64,000 bases of DNA from Bacilli bacterium (GCA_017528315.1 JAFXOW010000059.1:27382-91381); one strand, 5' to 3'; shown: positions 35,001 through 45,313, counted from the first letter of the stretch. Notes: generated by a model from the sequence alone, not told the origin. Translations and numbers: made by a program.

Positions 35001-36731
35001 ATGAATTTTTTAGATCTGAGATTCTTAAGTTTTATTGGTATTAAAAAAATTCCGCCAGCACCTTGGAAAAAATACTATAAGAAACATGATATGATAATTA
35101 ATACAAAAAATGAAAATATTTATGAATTTTTAAAAAATAAAGTTGAGAAGAATAATTATTTTAATAAAGTAGCTATTAATTATTGTGGAACAAAAATTAC
35201 TTATCAAAAGTTATTTGATGATATTGATAAATGTAGTGAAAAGTTTTTAATGCTTGGAGTAAAAAAGTTTGATATAGTAACCATAATATCTGCTAACATT
35301 CCAGAAGCAGTTATTAGTTTTTATGCTTTAAATAAACTAGGTGTTGTTGTAAATTTTTTACATCCTATGCTATCAGTTAATGAGATAAAGAATGCCCTTA
35401 ACAAGTATAAATCAAAATATTTGATGGCTATGGATATTAATTTAGATAAAGTTAATCAAATAATTGATGATACAAGTGTTGAAAAAATTATTATTATATC
35501 TCCAGGACTTTCTATGAGTAAAGGTAAGAGATTTTGGTACAGAATTGTCAGTTATAAAAATAGATATCATGGCTATTTAAATGAAAAATATCTTTCTTGG
35601 AAATATTTTTTAAAACTTAATCAAAAATATTTAAAAGTAACGACTTTATCTCGTCGTGATGATCCAGCTCTTATTTTAGAAAGTGGTGGAACTACTGGAA
35701 CTCCTAAGGGAATAGTGTTATCAAATGGAAATATAAATGCTTCAACTATAAGTACATTACGTGCTTATCCAGATTTAAATCAAAATGATAGTATTTTAGG
35801 TATCATGCCAATTTTTCATGGATTTGGACTTGAAGTATCTATTAATGATGCCTTCACAGTTGGTGCAGAAGTAATTTTAATTCCATCTTTTAAAAAAAGA
35901 AAATTTCATGAATTATTAAAAAAATATAAGCCTTCGGTTTTAGTTGGAGTACCAACTTTATTTGAAGCTTTAACGACCAATTCTAATATGGAAAATGTTA
36001 ATTTATCAAATTTAAAATATGTTATAAGCGGAGGAGATACTTTAAGTAAAGAAAAAATTATTAAGATAAATAAATTTTTATATGATCATGGAAGTCGTAC
36101 TAATATGATTCAAGGTTATGGATTAACCGAAGCCGTTGCTGCAGTATCAGTTGATTTAAAAGGAGCAAGTCGGCCAGGAACTATTGGAATACCTTGGCCA
36201 GGAATATATGTTAAAATATTTGAACCAAATTCTGAAAAAGAAGTTCCTTATAATATGGATGGAGAAATATGTGTATGTGGACCTACTGTTATGCTTGGAT
36301 ATTTCAATAATGAAAGTGAAACTAATCAAGTATTAAAATTACATCGAGATGGAAATATTTGGCTTCATACGGGAGATATTGGTTCAATGGATACAGATGG
36401 ATTTATTACCTATAAGCAAAGAATTAAAAGAATGATTGTTTCAAGTGGCTATAATGTTTATCCATCTCAAATTGAAGAAGTTATTATGAAGCATGAAGCT
36501 GTAATGACAGTAAGCGTTGTAGGAATTCCTCATCCATATAAAGTTGAAGTTCCTAAAGCCTTTATTGTTTTAAAAAAAGGAAAACATGCTAATAATGATT
36601 TAATAGAAGAAATAAAAACGATTTGTAAAAAGAATTTAGCGGCTTATGCAATTCCTAAGGAATTTGAATTTATGAATAGTTTGCCTCAAACGATAGTGGG
36701 TAAGGTTGATTTTAACAAATTACAAAGATAG
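35001..36731 (+). CDS. AMP-dependent acyl-CoA synthetase/ligase
   Basis: 576 residues from ATG 35001 (GGAGAGTGAT site). Adenylate-forming enzyme motifs: SGGTTGTPKGIV (P-loop, about 224-235), YGLTEAVAAVS (A5), HTGDIGSMDTDGF (A7), and KRMIVSSGYNVYPSQIEE (A8) with a C-terminal catalytic Lys in VGKVDFNK. It activates a carboxylic acid, probably a fatty or other organic acid, as acyl-AMP then acyl-CoA. Between a deacetylase and an E2-type acyltransferase, it may supply acyl groups for envelope modification; inference. Confidence 0.88.
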   Translation: MNFLDLRFLSFIGIKKIPPAPWKKYYKKHDMIINTKNENIYEFLKNKVEKNNYFNKVAINYCGTKITYQKLFDDIDKCSEKFLMLGVKKFDIVTIISANIPEAVISFYALNKLGVVVNFLHPMLSVNEIKNALNKYKSKYLMAMDINLDKVNQIIDDTSVEKIIIISPGLSMSKGKRFWYRIVSYKNRYHGYLNEKYLSWKYFLKLNQKYLKVTTLSRRDDPALILESGGTTGTPKGIVLSNGNINASTISTLRAYPDLNQNDSILGIMPIFHGFGLEVSINDAFTVGAEVILIPSFKKRKFHELLKKYKPSVLVGVPTLFEALTTNSNMENVNLSNLKYVISGGDTLSKEKIIKINKFLYDHGSRTNMIQGYGLTEAVAAVSVDLKGASRPGTIGIPWPGIYVKIFEPNSEKEVPYNMDGEICVCGPTVMLGYFNNESETNQVLKLHRDGNIWLHTGDIGSMDTDGFITYKQRIKRMIVSSGYNVYPSQIEEVIMKHEAVMTVSVVGIPHPYKVEVPKAFIVLKKGKHANNDLIEEIKTICKKNLAAYAIPKEFEFMNSLPQTIVGKVDFNKLQR

Positions 36732-36740
36732 GAGATAATA

Positions 36741-37583
36741 ATGAGAGTTAATAGTAAAAGAATAAAAATGACAGGGATGGAACAAATAATGGTTGATTTG
36801 AAACCAAGAAGGTGTGATGCTGATGTATTTATTAATACAGGAGTAGATGTTACTAATTTAATGAAATATTTAGATGATAAGAAGCAAGAAGGACATAAGT
36901 ATACTTTTTTCCATGCTATTGTTCTAGCCTTTGCTAAAACAATCTATAATAGACCAAAATTAAATCGTTATATTAGTAATCGGCATATGTTTATGCATAC
37001 TGATGTTGTAATTGCCTTTGTTGCAAAAGTAGCATTTGAGGATAATGCTAAGGAATTAATGATTCAAGTACCAATATCAGAAGATGAAACGATTGAATCT
37101 TTATCAAAAAAAATAAAGAATATGGTTGAAAAAGTAAGAGTATCTCATGAGAAAGAAAAAGGAGCAAATTCTGCTATTGAAATACTTGGAAAATTACCGA
37201 ATATTATTCGGATACCAGTTATGGGTTTATTAAAATTTATGGATAAAAAAGGATTATTACCTCTTAGTTTACAAGAAGATGATTTATATTTTTCTAGTGC
37301 TATTGTAACCAATATTGGTTCATTAAAAAGTGATTCTATATATCATAATAATACAGATTTTGGTACTTGTTCATCCATTACTTCGATTGGAGAAGTTCGA
37401 GACACGATAAAAATTATTGATGGAAAGGAAAAAATTATTAAATCATGTAATTTTGGAATAAACTTTGATGAAAGAATTGCAGATGGCTTTTATTTAATAA
37501 AAAGTTTTAAATTGTTTGAATATATTTTAAATAATCCTAAAATGTTAGAAGAGAAGGCATCACAAAAAATAGAGATGGAGTAG
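36741..37583 (+). CDS. E2-type (2-oxoacid dehydrogenase/CAT fold) acyltransferase without lipoyl domain
   Basis: 280 residues. The fold pattern is that of the catalytic domain of 2-oxoacid dehydrogenase E2 (FFHAIVLAFAKTIYNRPKLN near residues 55-75, then SSAIVTNIGSL, and GINFDERIADG near 245). There is no lipoyl or E1-binding domain. The catalytic DHRxxDG reads DERIADG, with Glu for His. Such stand-alone members probably transfer acyl groups from CoA to unknown acceptors, or have lost activity. It follows the acyl ligase by 9 bp, a functional hint. Confidence 0.75.
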   Translation: MRVNSKRIKMTGMEQIMVDLKPRRCDADVFINTGVDVTNLMKYLDDKKQEGHKYTFFHAIVLAFAKTIYNRPKLNRYISNRHMFMHTDVVIAFVAKVAFEDNAKELMIQVPISEDETIESLSKKIKNMVEKVRVSHEKEKGANSAIEILGKLPNIIRIPVMGLLKFMDKKGLLPLSLQEDDLYFSSAIVTNIGSLKSDSIYHNNTDFGTCSSITSIGEVRDTIKIIDGKEKIIKSCNFGINFDERIADGFYLIKSFKLFEYILNNPKMLEEKASQKIEME

Positions 37584-37587
37584 TATA

Positions 37588-38868
37588 ATGAAAAAGAAGG
37601 ATAAAAAGATATTAAAAGTAATAATCATTATATTTTTGGTTGTTTTAGTTTTATTCTTTAGTTATTATTTTATAAAAAAAATAATTCATAAAGATATAAA
37701 TGTTAATATACCAGAAGAATCTAAATATATAAATGTTGATTATGAGTATTATTTTAAAAGTGTTGCTAAAATGTTAAAAGATAAAAAATTATATACTTTA
37801 GAAAACGATGAATTAAAAGAAATAGGAATTGTTTCTAATGATGTAGTTTTAAAATTAGAAAAAGATAATCAATTATCTCATGGTTATTTTAAAATAAAAG
37901 ATACAGAATTTTATATTGATTATCAAGATATTGAAGCAAGTGAAGATATAAATGAGGATATATCTTGGAAAAATTATATTCCTTATAATGAAAGTATTAG
38001 AACAAGTGATAAAACGAATCTTTATCTAAATGATAAATTAATTTTTACAATTAATATAGGAATGGAACTACCAATTATAATTAAGGAAGAAAATTACTAT
38101 GGAGTTATTTATAAGGATAAACTATATTATATTAAACATGAAGAATGTGAAACTTTTCAAAATGTTAATACAGAATTAAAACATACCAATGCTATTTCTG
38201 CTCTTGTTTATCATGCAACATATGATAGTAATAACAGTGAAGAAAAACAAAAATGTATTAACAATAATGCAACAATTTGTTTAAGTGATATTCAATTTGA
38301 TGAACAAATGAAATATTTAGTTGATAATAATTTTTATACAGCAACTATGAATGATCTAGAAAAATTTATTGATTCTAAAGTTCAACTCCCTGAACATACA
38401 GTTGTTATTACCATAGATGATGGTTATTTTGCTGATGCTTCTGTTAAAGTATTAGAAAAATATAAATTACATGCAACTTTATTCTTAATTGGAGCTTTAG
38501 AAGAAACAGAATGGAAAACTGATGCTTGGTATTCAAGTGCTTTAGAACTTCATTCACATACTTATAATATGCATGGACCAAATGTTTGTCTAGGTGGACA
38601 AGGAAGTGCTTTAAAATGTACAGCTAAAGAAACTTTACTTGCTGATCTTCAAAAAAGTCGTGAACAATTAAATGGTTCAACCGTATTTTGTTATCCTTTC
38701 TTTGAATATAATGATTATGCTATTAGTGTTTTAAAAGAGGCTGGATTTACAATGGCTTTTGCTGGTGGTCGTCAAAAAATTAAAGTTGGAAGTAATAAAA
38801 TGACTTTATCTAGATATGGAATAATTAATACTACAAATTTAAATGATTTTAAAAATGTTATTTATTAA
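37588..38868 (+). CDS. Membrane-anchored polysaccharide deacetylase (second)
   Basis: 426 residues. A signal anchor (about 8-30), a ~170-residue beta-rich domain and a NodB-like C-terminal domain (about 205-420) with TIDDGYFAD, LELHSHTYNMH and FCYPFFEYND. Layout resembles the extracellular YheN/PgaB-like deacetylases. Start 4 bp after the acyltransferase; closes the operon with a terminator. Confidence 0.82.
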   Translation: MKKKDKKILKVIIIIFLVVLVLFFSYYFIKKIIHKDINVNIPEESKYINVDYEYYFKSVAKMLKDKKLYTLENDELKEIGIVSNDVVLKLEKDNQLSHGYFKIKDTEFYIDYQDIEASEDINEDISWKNYIPYNESIRTSDKTNLYLNDKLIFTINIGMELPIIIKEENYYGVIYKDKLYYIKHEECETFQNVNTELKHTNAISALVYHATYDSNNSEEKQKCINNNATICLSDIQFDEQMKYLVDNNFYTATMNDLEKFIDSKVQLPEHTVVITIDDGYFADASVKVLEKYKLHATLFLIGALEETEWKTDAWYSSALELHSHTYNMHGPNVCLGGQGSALKCTAKETLLADLQKSREQLNGSTVFCYPFFEYNDYAISVLKEAGFTMAFAGGRQKIKVGSNKMTLSRYGIINTTNLNDFKNVIY

Positions 38869-38873
38869 AAGAT

Positions 38874-38897
38874 GGAGACTAAATCAATAGTCTCTTT
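38874..38897 (+). terminator. Terminator of the envelope cassette
   Basis: GAGACTA-AATCAA-TAGTCTC followed by TTTTGT. Confidence 0.75.
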
Positions 38898-38966
38898 TGT
38901 ATATAAATATTATTAATATGAATATTTTAAGTCTTAATAAATCATGTTAAATTTATTAAATGTTAA

Positions 38967-38995
38967 TTGTCAAAGTAAAAAAAAAAGAGTATAAT
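38967..38995 (+). promoter_or_regulatory. Promoter of dnaG-rpoD-trmK
   Basis: TTGTCA (38967-38972), 17-bp A-rich spacer, TATAAT (38990-38995), 28 bp upstream of dnaG. Confidence 0.8.
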
Positions 38996-39022
38996 ATTGG
39001 AATACAGATTGGATGATTTAGG

Positions 39023-40741
39023 ATGGATCAGAATTTAATAAAAGAAATACGTGAAAAAACTGATATTGTTGAATTTATAGGTAAATATATAACCTTAACC
39101 AAAAGGGGCAAAAACTATTTTGGGCTTTGTCCTTTTCATGCTGATACTAATCCATCTTTATCAGTATCTAGGGAAAAACAAATTTATAAATGTTTTGTAT
39201 GTGGTGAAGCTGGAAATGTTTTTAATTTTTTAATGAAATACGAAAATATTAGTTTTAGAGAAGCTCTTAAAATAATAGGAGATTCAATTGGTATTGAAGT
39301 TAAAAGTGATAATAAAGTTATAAAGAATAAATATGATGATTTATACGAAATATGTGAATTAGCTAATACAATTTACCAGAATAATTTAATGTCTAAAGAA
39401 GGAATTGATGCTAGAGAATATTTAAAGAAAAGAAATCTTGATATAAATACAATTAAAGAATTTGGAATAGGTTTATCTTTAAATAAAAGAGATAGATTAA
39501 CAAGTCTCCTTGTGAAACAAGGATATAATATCAATACTTTAAATGAATTAGGTCTTAGTAGTGGAGAAGTTGATACGTATATAAACAGGATAATATTTCC
39601 TTTATATAGTATAGATGGACGTGTTAATGGTTTTAGTGGTCGGATATATCATGGCGAAGCAATCAATAAATATTTGAATACTAAAGAAACGCCAATATTT
39701 AAAAAAGGTGAAAATATTTTTAATTATAAAAGAGCACGTGATGAAGTAAGGAAAAATGGCTTTGTTATAATTATGGAAGGCTTTATGGCGGTTATTCGAG
39801 CTTATACTATAGGTGTTAAAAATTGTATTGCTTTAATGGGAACAGCTTTAACCATTGATCAAATTAATTTAATTAAAAAATTAAGCATGAATGTTTATCT
39901 TTGTTTTGATGGAGATAAAGCTGGAATAAATGCAACTATTAATAATGGTAAAATGTTAAAGGATAATAATTTTAATGTTAAAGTTATCCCATTAAGTGAT
40001 TCTTTAGATCCTGATGACTATATTATAAAATACGGAAGTGAAAAATTTTATTCACTTATATCAAGTGCTATAAGTTATAATGATTATAAAATTAAAAATT
40101 TAAAACAAGGAGTTAATTTTAATAGTGCTGATGAGTTAACTAATTATATAGATTTAGTAATTTCAGAAATTAGCACCGTTGATTCAGAAATAAAAAGAGA
40201 AATAATGTTAAAAAATCTTGCAAATGATACAAACGTGTGGTATAATACATTGGAAAAAAAGTTAAATGAATTACTATCAAAAAAAGAAAAAACTAAAGTT
40301 TCAATTATCACGCATGATATAAAGGAAAGAAAAAAAAATAAATATGAAAAAACTATGCAAGAAATAGTTTTTTATATGTTAAATAATAAAGAAGTTATTA
40401 ATTTAGTTGTTTCTAGTCAAGTCTATTTTCCAAATGATATATATAGAAATTTAGTTAGAGAGATTTCTGATTTTTATGAAAAATTTGGTTATATTAATAT
40501 TGCTGATTTTTTAAGTTATGAGAAAGATCCCGAAATGTTAAAATATTTAAATGAAATAATAGCAATGGAAATAGATAGCAATGTAGATAGTACAGTTATT
40601 TTAGAACTTTTGAAAGTAATTAAGGATTATAATGTGTCTCTTGAAATCAAAAGATTAGAGAAATTAATTAAAGAAGAAGTAGATCCTTTAGAACAAGCTA
40701 AAATAAGTAATGAAATCATGAAACTTAAAATTAGGGAGTGA
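39023..40741 (+). CDS. dnaG: DNA primase
   Basis: 572 residues. CHC2 zinc finger ([11 protein letters not shown] and [11 protein letters not shown], about 37-65), primase core ([19 protein letters not shown]), TOPRIM acidic motifs (IIMEGFMAV and CFDGDKAG, about 250-300) and a C-terminal helicase-interaction region. Makes RNA primers for replication. Classic macromolecular-synthesis operon with rpoD, which overlaps by a few bases. Confidence 0.97.
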   Translation: MDQNLIKEIREKTDIVEFIGKYITLTKRGKNYFGLCPFHADTNPSLSVSREKQIYKCFVCGEAGNVFNFLMKYENISFREALKIIGDSIGIEVKSDNKVIKNKYDDLYEICELANTIYQNNLMSKEGIDAREYLKKRNLDINTIKEFGIGLSLNKRDRLTSLLVKQGYNINTLNELGLSSGEVDTYINRIIFPLYSIDGRVNGFSGRIYHGEAINKYLNTKETPIFKKGENIFNYKRARDEVRKNGFVIIMEGFMAVIRAYTIGVKNCIALMGTALTIDQINLIKKLSMNVYLCFDGDKAGINATINNGKMLKDNNFNVKVIPLSDSLDPDDYIIKYGSEKFYSLISSAISYNDYKIKNLKQGVNFNSADELTNYIDLVISEISTVDSEIKREIMLKNLANDTNVWYNTLEKKLNELLSKKEKTKVSIITHDIKERKKNKYEKTMQEIVFYMLNNKEVINLVVSSQVYFPNDIYRNLVREISDFYEKFGYINIADFLSYEKDPEMLKYLNEIIAMEIDSNVDSTVILELLKVIKDYNVSLEIKRLEKLIKEEVDPLEQAKISNEIMKLKIRE

Positions 40742-40746
40742 GTATA

Positions 40747-41844
40747 ATGATAAGTGAAGTTAAGACTTTCGAAGAAAGAAAAGAAGCATTAGTGAAGTTA
40801 GGACTTGAAAAAGGTTATATAACCTATGAAATACTTGCTAATGAACTTAAAGGACTTGATATTGATGCTGATTCACTAGATGAACTTTATAATGTATTAC
40901 TAGAAAATAAAATTGAAATTAGATCAGAAGATGAAGAAGAAGAAGGAGTAACGGAAGTTCCTGTTGAGACACCTGATCAAGTACTTGATGATTTAGCTAA
41001 TTCAAAGGATATTAAAATAAATGATCCGGTCAGAATGTATTTAAAAGAAATTGGACGTATTAATTTGCTTACGAGTGATGAGGAATTAGATTATGCTTTG
41101 AAGGCAGTTGAAGGTGATGAACATGCTAAGACAATGCTTGCAGAATCAAATCTTCGTCTAGTCGTATCAATTGCTAAAAGATATGTTGGACGTGGTATGT
41201 TGTTTCTTGATTTAATTCAAGAAGGGAATATTGGTTTAATGAAAGCTGTTGATAAGTTTGATCCAGGAAAAGGTTATAAATTTTCAACATATGCAACTTG
41301 GTGGATTAGACAAGCTATCACTCGTGCTATAGCTGATCAAGCAAGAACTATCAGAATACCAGTTCATATGGTTGAAACAATTAATAAATTAGCTCGTGTT
41401 CAAAGACAATTAACGCAAGAGTTAAATCGTGAACCAACTGATGAAGAAATTGCTGATAAGTTAGGAATCTCTCTTGATAAGGTTCGTGAAGTATATAAAA
41501 TAAGTCAAGATCCTGTTAGTCTTGAAACACCTATTGGAGAAGAGGATGATTCTCATCTTGGAGATTTTATTAAAGATGAAAGAACAATGTCTCCTGAAGA
41601 ATATACGGAAATTGGTATGTTAAAAGAAGAATTATCAGGTGTTCTTTTAACATTAACAGAACGTGAAGAAAAAGTATTAAGACTTCGTTTTGGTTTAGAT
41701 GACGGTCAATGTAGAACATTAGAAGAAGTAGGACAAATATTTAATGTTACCAGAGAACGTATTAGACAAATTGAAGCTAAGGCTTTAAGAAAATTAAGAC
41801 ATCCATCGCGTAGTCGTAAGCTAAAGGATTTTTTAACTGACTGA
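40747..41844 (+). CDS. rpoD: Primary sigma factor RpoD/SigA
   Basis: 365 residues from ATG 40747 (GGGAGTGAGTATA site; an in-frame GTG at 40738 is less likely). Region 1.1-like N-terminal domain, region 1.2 ([11 protein letters not shown]), region 2 ([31 protein letters not shown]), region 3 and region 4 ([33 protein letters not shown]). Sigma factor for housekeeping transcription; matches the TTGACA/TATAAT promoters seen in the window. Overlaps trmK by one base. Confidence 0.97.
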   Translation: MISEVKTFEERKEALVKLGLEKGYITYEILANELKGLDIDADSLDELYNVLLENKIEIRSEDEEEEGVTEVPVETPDQVLDDLANSKDIKINDPVRMYLKEIGRINLLTSDEELDYALKAVEGDEHAKTMLAESNLRLVVSIAKRYVGRGMLFLDLIQEGNIGLMKAVDKFDPGKGYKFSTYATWWIRQAITRAIADQARTIRIPVHMVETINKLARVQRQLTQELNREPTDEEIADKLGISLDKVREVYKISQDPVSLETPIGEEDDSHLGDFIKDERTMSPEEYTEIGMLKEELSGVLLTLTEREEKVLRLRFGLDDGQCRTLEEVGQIFNVTRERIRQIEAKALRKLRHPSRSRKLKDFLTD

Positions 41845-42503
41845 TGATAAAATTATCTAAAAGACTAGAGTTAGTTGCGTCTTACGTTTCCGATAATTCA
41901 ACCATAATTGATGTGGGATGTGATCATGCTCATTTAGGAATATATTTGTGTGAGAATAAAAAGAATATTAAAGTATTAGAGAGTGATGTGAATCCTAATC
42001 CATTAAAAATTGCTAAAGATAACATTAAAAAATATGGAATGGAAGATAGAATAGAAATTGTACTTAAAGATGGGATAAATGATTTAGATAACAATATTGA
42101 TACTGTTATAATGTCTGGTATGGGTGGACTTCTAATGAGTCGAATTATAAATAATAAAGAAAATTTAACTCATATAAAAACACTTATTTTATCACCTAAT
42201 AATGAATTTATTGAAGTACGTAAAATAATAAAAAAGATAGGTTTTAAAATAGAAAAAGAACAACTTATAACAGAAAATAAACAAACATATTTAGTAATTA
42301 AAGCGATTAGAGGAAAAGGAAGATATAATAATTTTTTTGGAACTTTAAAAAATAATGAACTAGAAAATATTTATTATTATAGTAAATTATTTACCGAAAA
42401 TAATAAAATATTAAAACTTATTCCTAAGAAAAATATATTTAAAATTATAAAATTAAAAAGAGAAAATAGAAGAATTAAGAGCTTTTTAGAAAAAAGACCT
42501 TAA
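41844..42503 (+). CDS. trmK: tRNA (adenine(22)-N1)-methyltransferase
   Basis: 219 residues. SAM-binding IIDVGCDHAHLGIYL at the start, SGMGGLLM and SPNNEFIEVRK are TrmK (COG2384) hallmarks. Methylates A22 of tRNA. Follows rpoD as in Bacillus, with ATGA-style coupling; the usual next gene (Nif3-like YqfO) is absent. Confidence 0.93.
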   Translation: MIKLSKRLELVASYVSDNSTIIDVGCDHAHLGIYLCENKKNIKVLESDVNPNPLKIAKDNIKKYGMEDRIEIVLKDGINDLDNNIDTVIMSGMGGLLMSRIINNKENLTHIKTLILSPNNEFIEVRKIIKKIGFKIEKEQLITENKQTYLVIKAIRGKGRYNNFFGTLKNNELENIYYYSKLFTENNKILKLIPKKNIFKIIKLKRENRRIKSFLEKRP

Positions 42504-42563
42504 TTCTTTTAATATTATATGTTAAAATAAATAATATAATTAATTAAAGTTAGGAGGTTTTTA

Positions 42564-43367
42564 ATGAAAACAGTTGTAATTACAGGAAGTGCAAGGGGAT
42601 TTGGTTATGCAATGTTAGAATTATTTTACCAGAATAATTATAATGTGGTTATATGTGATGTAAATGAAGAAGAACTTACAAAAGCAAAAAGTAATTTAGA
42701 AATAAAAAATGGGAAAGGGAAAATATTATCATTCAAAATGGATATTACTAATGAAGATGATATAAAGAATTTAATTAATAAGACTGTAGAAGAACTTGGT
42801 AATATTGATATTTGGATTAATAATGCGGGAGTTAATCAACCGGCAAATCCTATATGGGAATTAGATAATAAGGTTATTAATAGACTTATTGATATTGATT
42901 TAAAGGGGACTGTTCTTTGTTCGAAGTTGATTTTTAAAGTGATGAAAGAACAAGGGAATGGAGCTATTTATAATGTTGAAGGACATGGATCAAACGATGC
43001 AACTATTACAGGATTATCAATATATGGAACTAGTAAACGAGCAGTTACTTATTTTACAGAAGCTCTGGCACATGAATCAGCTGATTTAAAATGTAATGTT
43101 ATAGTTGGAAAGATTACACCAGGGATTATGATAACTAATTTTCTTAAGACATCTTTAGGTGATGGAGAAAAAATAGAATTAGATGATAAGACTAAGAAAA
43201 TTTATAATATTTTAGGAGATTATCCAGAAACAATTGCTAAATTTATGGTTCAAAAAATTATTAATAATACCAAAAATAATAGTAAATTTGTTTGGTTATC
43301 TAATTCAAGAGCATTTATAAAATTTTTAACATATCCATTTAAGAAGACTAATTATTTTGAAAAGTAA
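42564..43367 (+). CDS. SDR family oxidoreductase
   Basis: 267 residues. NAD(P) site TGSARGFG, NNAG motif at about residue 90, and YGTSK (Tyr-x3-Lys, about 153-157). Classical short-chain dehydrogenase of 250-270 residues; substrate unknown. A GGAGGTTTTTA site precedes the ATG. The next small gene begins at its stop. Confidence 0.88.
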   Translation: MKTVVITGSARGFGYAMLELFYQNNYNVVICDVNEEELTKAKSNLEIKNGKGKILSFKMDITNEDDIKNLINKTVEELGNIDIWINNAGVNQPANPIWELDNKVINRLIDIDLKGTVLCSKLIFKVMKEQGNGAIYNVEGHGSNDATITGLSIYGTSKRAVTYFTEALAHESADLKCNVIVGKITPGIMITNFLKTSLGDGEKIELDDKTKKIYNILGDYPETIAKFMVQKIINNTKNNSKFVWLSNSRAFIKFLTYPFKKTNYFEK

Positions 43368-43371
43368 GAAA

Positions 43372-43695
43372 ATGGATAAAGATATGAATGATATAATAAA
43401 TGAAATAATAGAAATTTCTAAAAGGATACAATTACTTCAAGAAGATATTATTAGAGGATTAGACAATGAAATAAATATTATAATTGAAAAAAGAATTGTT
43501 GATGATAATAGAGTAAGTTATTTATTTGACAAAATCACAAACTTATTTCCTTGTAATCAAGTTGAAAGTTTATTAAAGAAGTTAAGTCATTATTATTATA
43601 ATATTAATTATAATTTAGTAATGTTTTATATTGATACCTATTTAGATATGCATTATGATAAAGAAGACATCCAAAAATTAAAAATTCTTTATTAG
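43372..43695 (+). CDS. Small hypothetical helical protein
   Basis: 107 residues from ATG 43372, or a little shorter from ATG 43384. Highly charged and helical (NDIINEIIEISKRIQLLQED), ending with KEDIQKLKILY. No motif recognised. It starts at the SDR stop without a strong ribosome site, so translation is probably coupled. Confidence 0.45.
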   Translation: MDKDMNDIINEIIEISKRIQLLQEDIIRGLDNEINIIIEKRIVDDNRVSYLFDKITNLFPCNQVESLLKKLSHYYYNINYNLVMFYIDTYLDMHYDKEDIQKLKILY

Positions 43696-43713
43696 AAAAT
43701 ATATTTTAATAGT

Positions 43714-43752
43714 TTTTAACAATGTTAAAATGAAGAAAAGTTTAATTAAACT
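43714..43752 (+). promoter_or_regulatory. Paired palindromes upstream of the second SDR gene
   Basis: TTTTAAC-AAT-GTTAAAA (43714-43730) and AGTTTAATTAAACT (43739-43752), both perfect. No T tract follows, so an operator is more likely than a terminator. Confidence 0.4.
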
Positions 43753-43800
43753 ATTTACAAAAAAAATTTTTCTTGTTAAAGTTATTATGGAGGTAATATT

Positions 43801-44559
43801 ATGTTTAATTTAAAAGATAGAGTAGCGGTAATAAGTGGAGCTTCATCAGGGCTTGGAAAACAAATGACTTATGCATTTGCTAGTCAAGGTGCTAACTTGG
43901 TGTTACTTGCAAGAAGATTAGAAAGATTAGAAAGTATAAAAAATGATTTAGAAAGTAAAGGTGTAAAAGTACTTCCTATTAAATGTGATGTTACAAGTAC
44001 TGAAGATATTAATACGGCAGCACGTTTAGCAGAAGAAGAATTTGGTAGAGTTGATATATTAGTAAACTGTGCTGGTTCAAGTAAAGATGCTGGAGTACTT
44101 GAAATGACTGATGATGAATGGGATTTTACTATTGCAACTGATTTAACAAGTGTTTTTAAAATGACAAGAGCATTTGCTAATATTATGAAAAAAAATAACT
44201 ATGGTAGAGTTATTAATATAGCATCAATGTATGGACTAGTTGGAAATGATGAAATACCAACTATTGCTTATCATTCAAGTAAAGGTGGGGTGGTAAATTT
44301 TACTAGAGCAGCAGCAGCTGAACTTGCAAAATGGGGAATTACTGTTAATGCTATTTGTCCAGGATATTTTTATACGGAACTTACAACTCAAGTACTTGAT
44401 ACTGATAGATTTCAAGAATTTGCTAAAACTCATGTACCAATGAAAAGATATGGAAAAGAGGGAGAACTCAATGCTGGAGCAATATTTTTGGCAAGCGATG
44501 AGGCAAGTTATGTGACGGGTATTGTTTTACCGATTGATGGTGGATATACCTGCGTATAA
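43801..44559 (+). CDS. SDR family oxidoreductase (FabG/gluconate dehydrogenase-like)
   Basis: 252 residues. SGASSGLGKQ, VNCAG, NIASMYG and YHSSKGG active site, ending GIVLPIDGGYT, as in FabG-like and gluconate 5-dehydrogenase-like SDRs. Substrate cannot be fixed. Strong GGAGGTAATATT site; separate unit from the first SDR. Confidence 0.9.
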   Translation: MFNLKDRVAVISGASSGLGKQMTYAFASQGANLVLLARRLERLESIKNDLESKGVKVLPIKCDVTSTEDINTAARLAEEEFGRVDILVNCAGSSKDAGVLEMTDDEWDFTIATDLTSVFKMTRAFANIMKKNNYGRVINIASMYGLVGNDEIPTIAYHSSKGGVVNFTRAAAAELAKWGITVNAICPGYFYTELTTQVLDTDRFQEFAKTHVPMKRYGKEGELNAGAIFLASDEASYVTGIVLPIDGGYTCV

Positions 44560-44625
44560 TATACTAAAAATAAATGTTTATGGCTTTTTTTCTTGATTTT
44601 TCGTATATTAAAAATAGGAGTTAAA

Positions 44626-45232
44626 ATGAATTTAGATAAATATTATATTAAAAATTTAGAAGAAAAAATTTATTATGGAATTAATAAAAATTCAGAAGCA
44701 ATAAATTTTGAAATAATAAAGTCATTTTTTCAAGAATTAATAAAAAGAAAAAGAAATGATCCTTTTGAAGGTGGACTTCAAGCGAGTATGATCTTATTTT
44801 CAACTTCTTTTGCTGGTAAGGTTTGTTTGTGAGCAAGATGGAAATGGGTTACATTTAGCTAATGAAATAAATTTAGTAAGATTTTTAAATGGAGAAGAAT
44901 CATTTTTTAAAGATACAGCAATGAGACGAATAGGTTTAATTTATAATGAATATACTAAAATACTTCTTGAAGGTATTGCTTTTCGAATATTATTAGGAAG
45001 TGATAATTTAATGATAGCAATAACTAGTAAAATTGATATAACAGAAGATTTTTAAAAAAATATATTAAAAAATATAGTTTTATTATGTAAACAAATATTA
45101 GAACAAGGATATTATCAAAATATTCAATTGGGATTACATAGTAAAAATATAATTATAGAATTTACCGATTTAAAGGATAATGATTTTAAAAATATTATAA
45201 ATAGTTTATCTGGTAGGAATACAAGCAAATAA
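44626..45232 (+). pseudogene. Decayed gene of unknown family (one frameshift, one in-frame stop)
   Basis: From ATG 44626 (AGGAGTTAAA site) the frame reads to a stop near 44832. Shifting by one at about 44815-44825 continues with VRFVCEQDGNGLHLANEINLV to a TAA at 45053-45055, beyond which the same frame reads on (KNILKNIVLLCKQILEQGYY) to 45232. Joined, about 200 residues, soluble, with no motif I recognise. Two lesions in an otherwise protein-like sequence indicate recent inactivation, unless sequencing errors are present. Confidence 0.65.
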
Positions 45233-45237
45233 AAAAA

Positions 45238-45310
45238 GTAACTATTAAAGTATTTAATAGTCTAAATAGTTACAAAACTTTTGTAAAGTCATTGTCAATT
45301 TTCGAAAATT
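45238..45310. promoter_or_regulatory. Cluster of nested palindromes upstream of rpoZ
   Basis: ACTATTAAA-GTA-TTTAATAGT (45241-45261), competing with GTAACTATT/AATAGTTAC (45238-45273); then TTACAAAA-C-TTTTGTAA (45270-45286) and AATTTTCGAAAATT (45297-45310). A minus-strand T tract follows the first, so it could be a terminator on that strand. Confidence 0.5.
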
Positions 45311-45313
45311 TAC

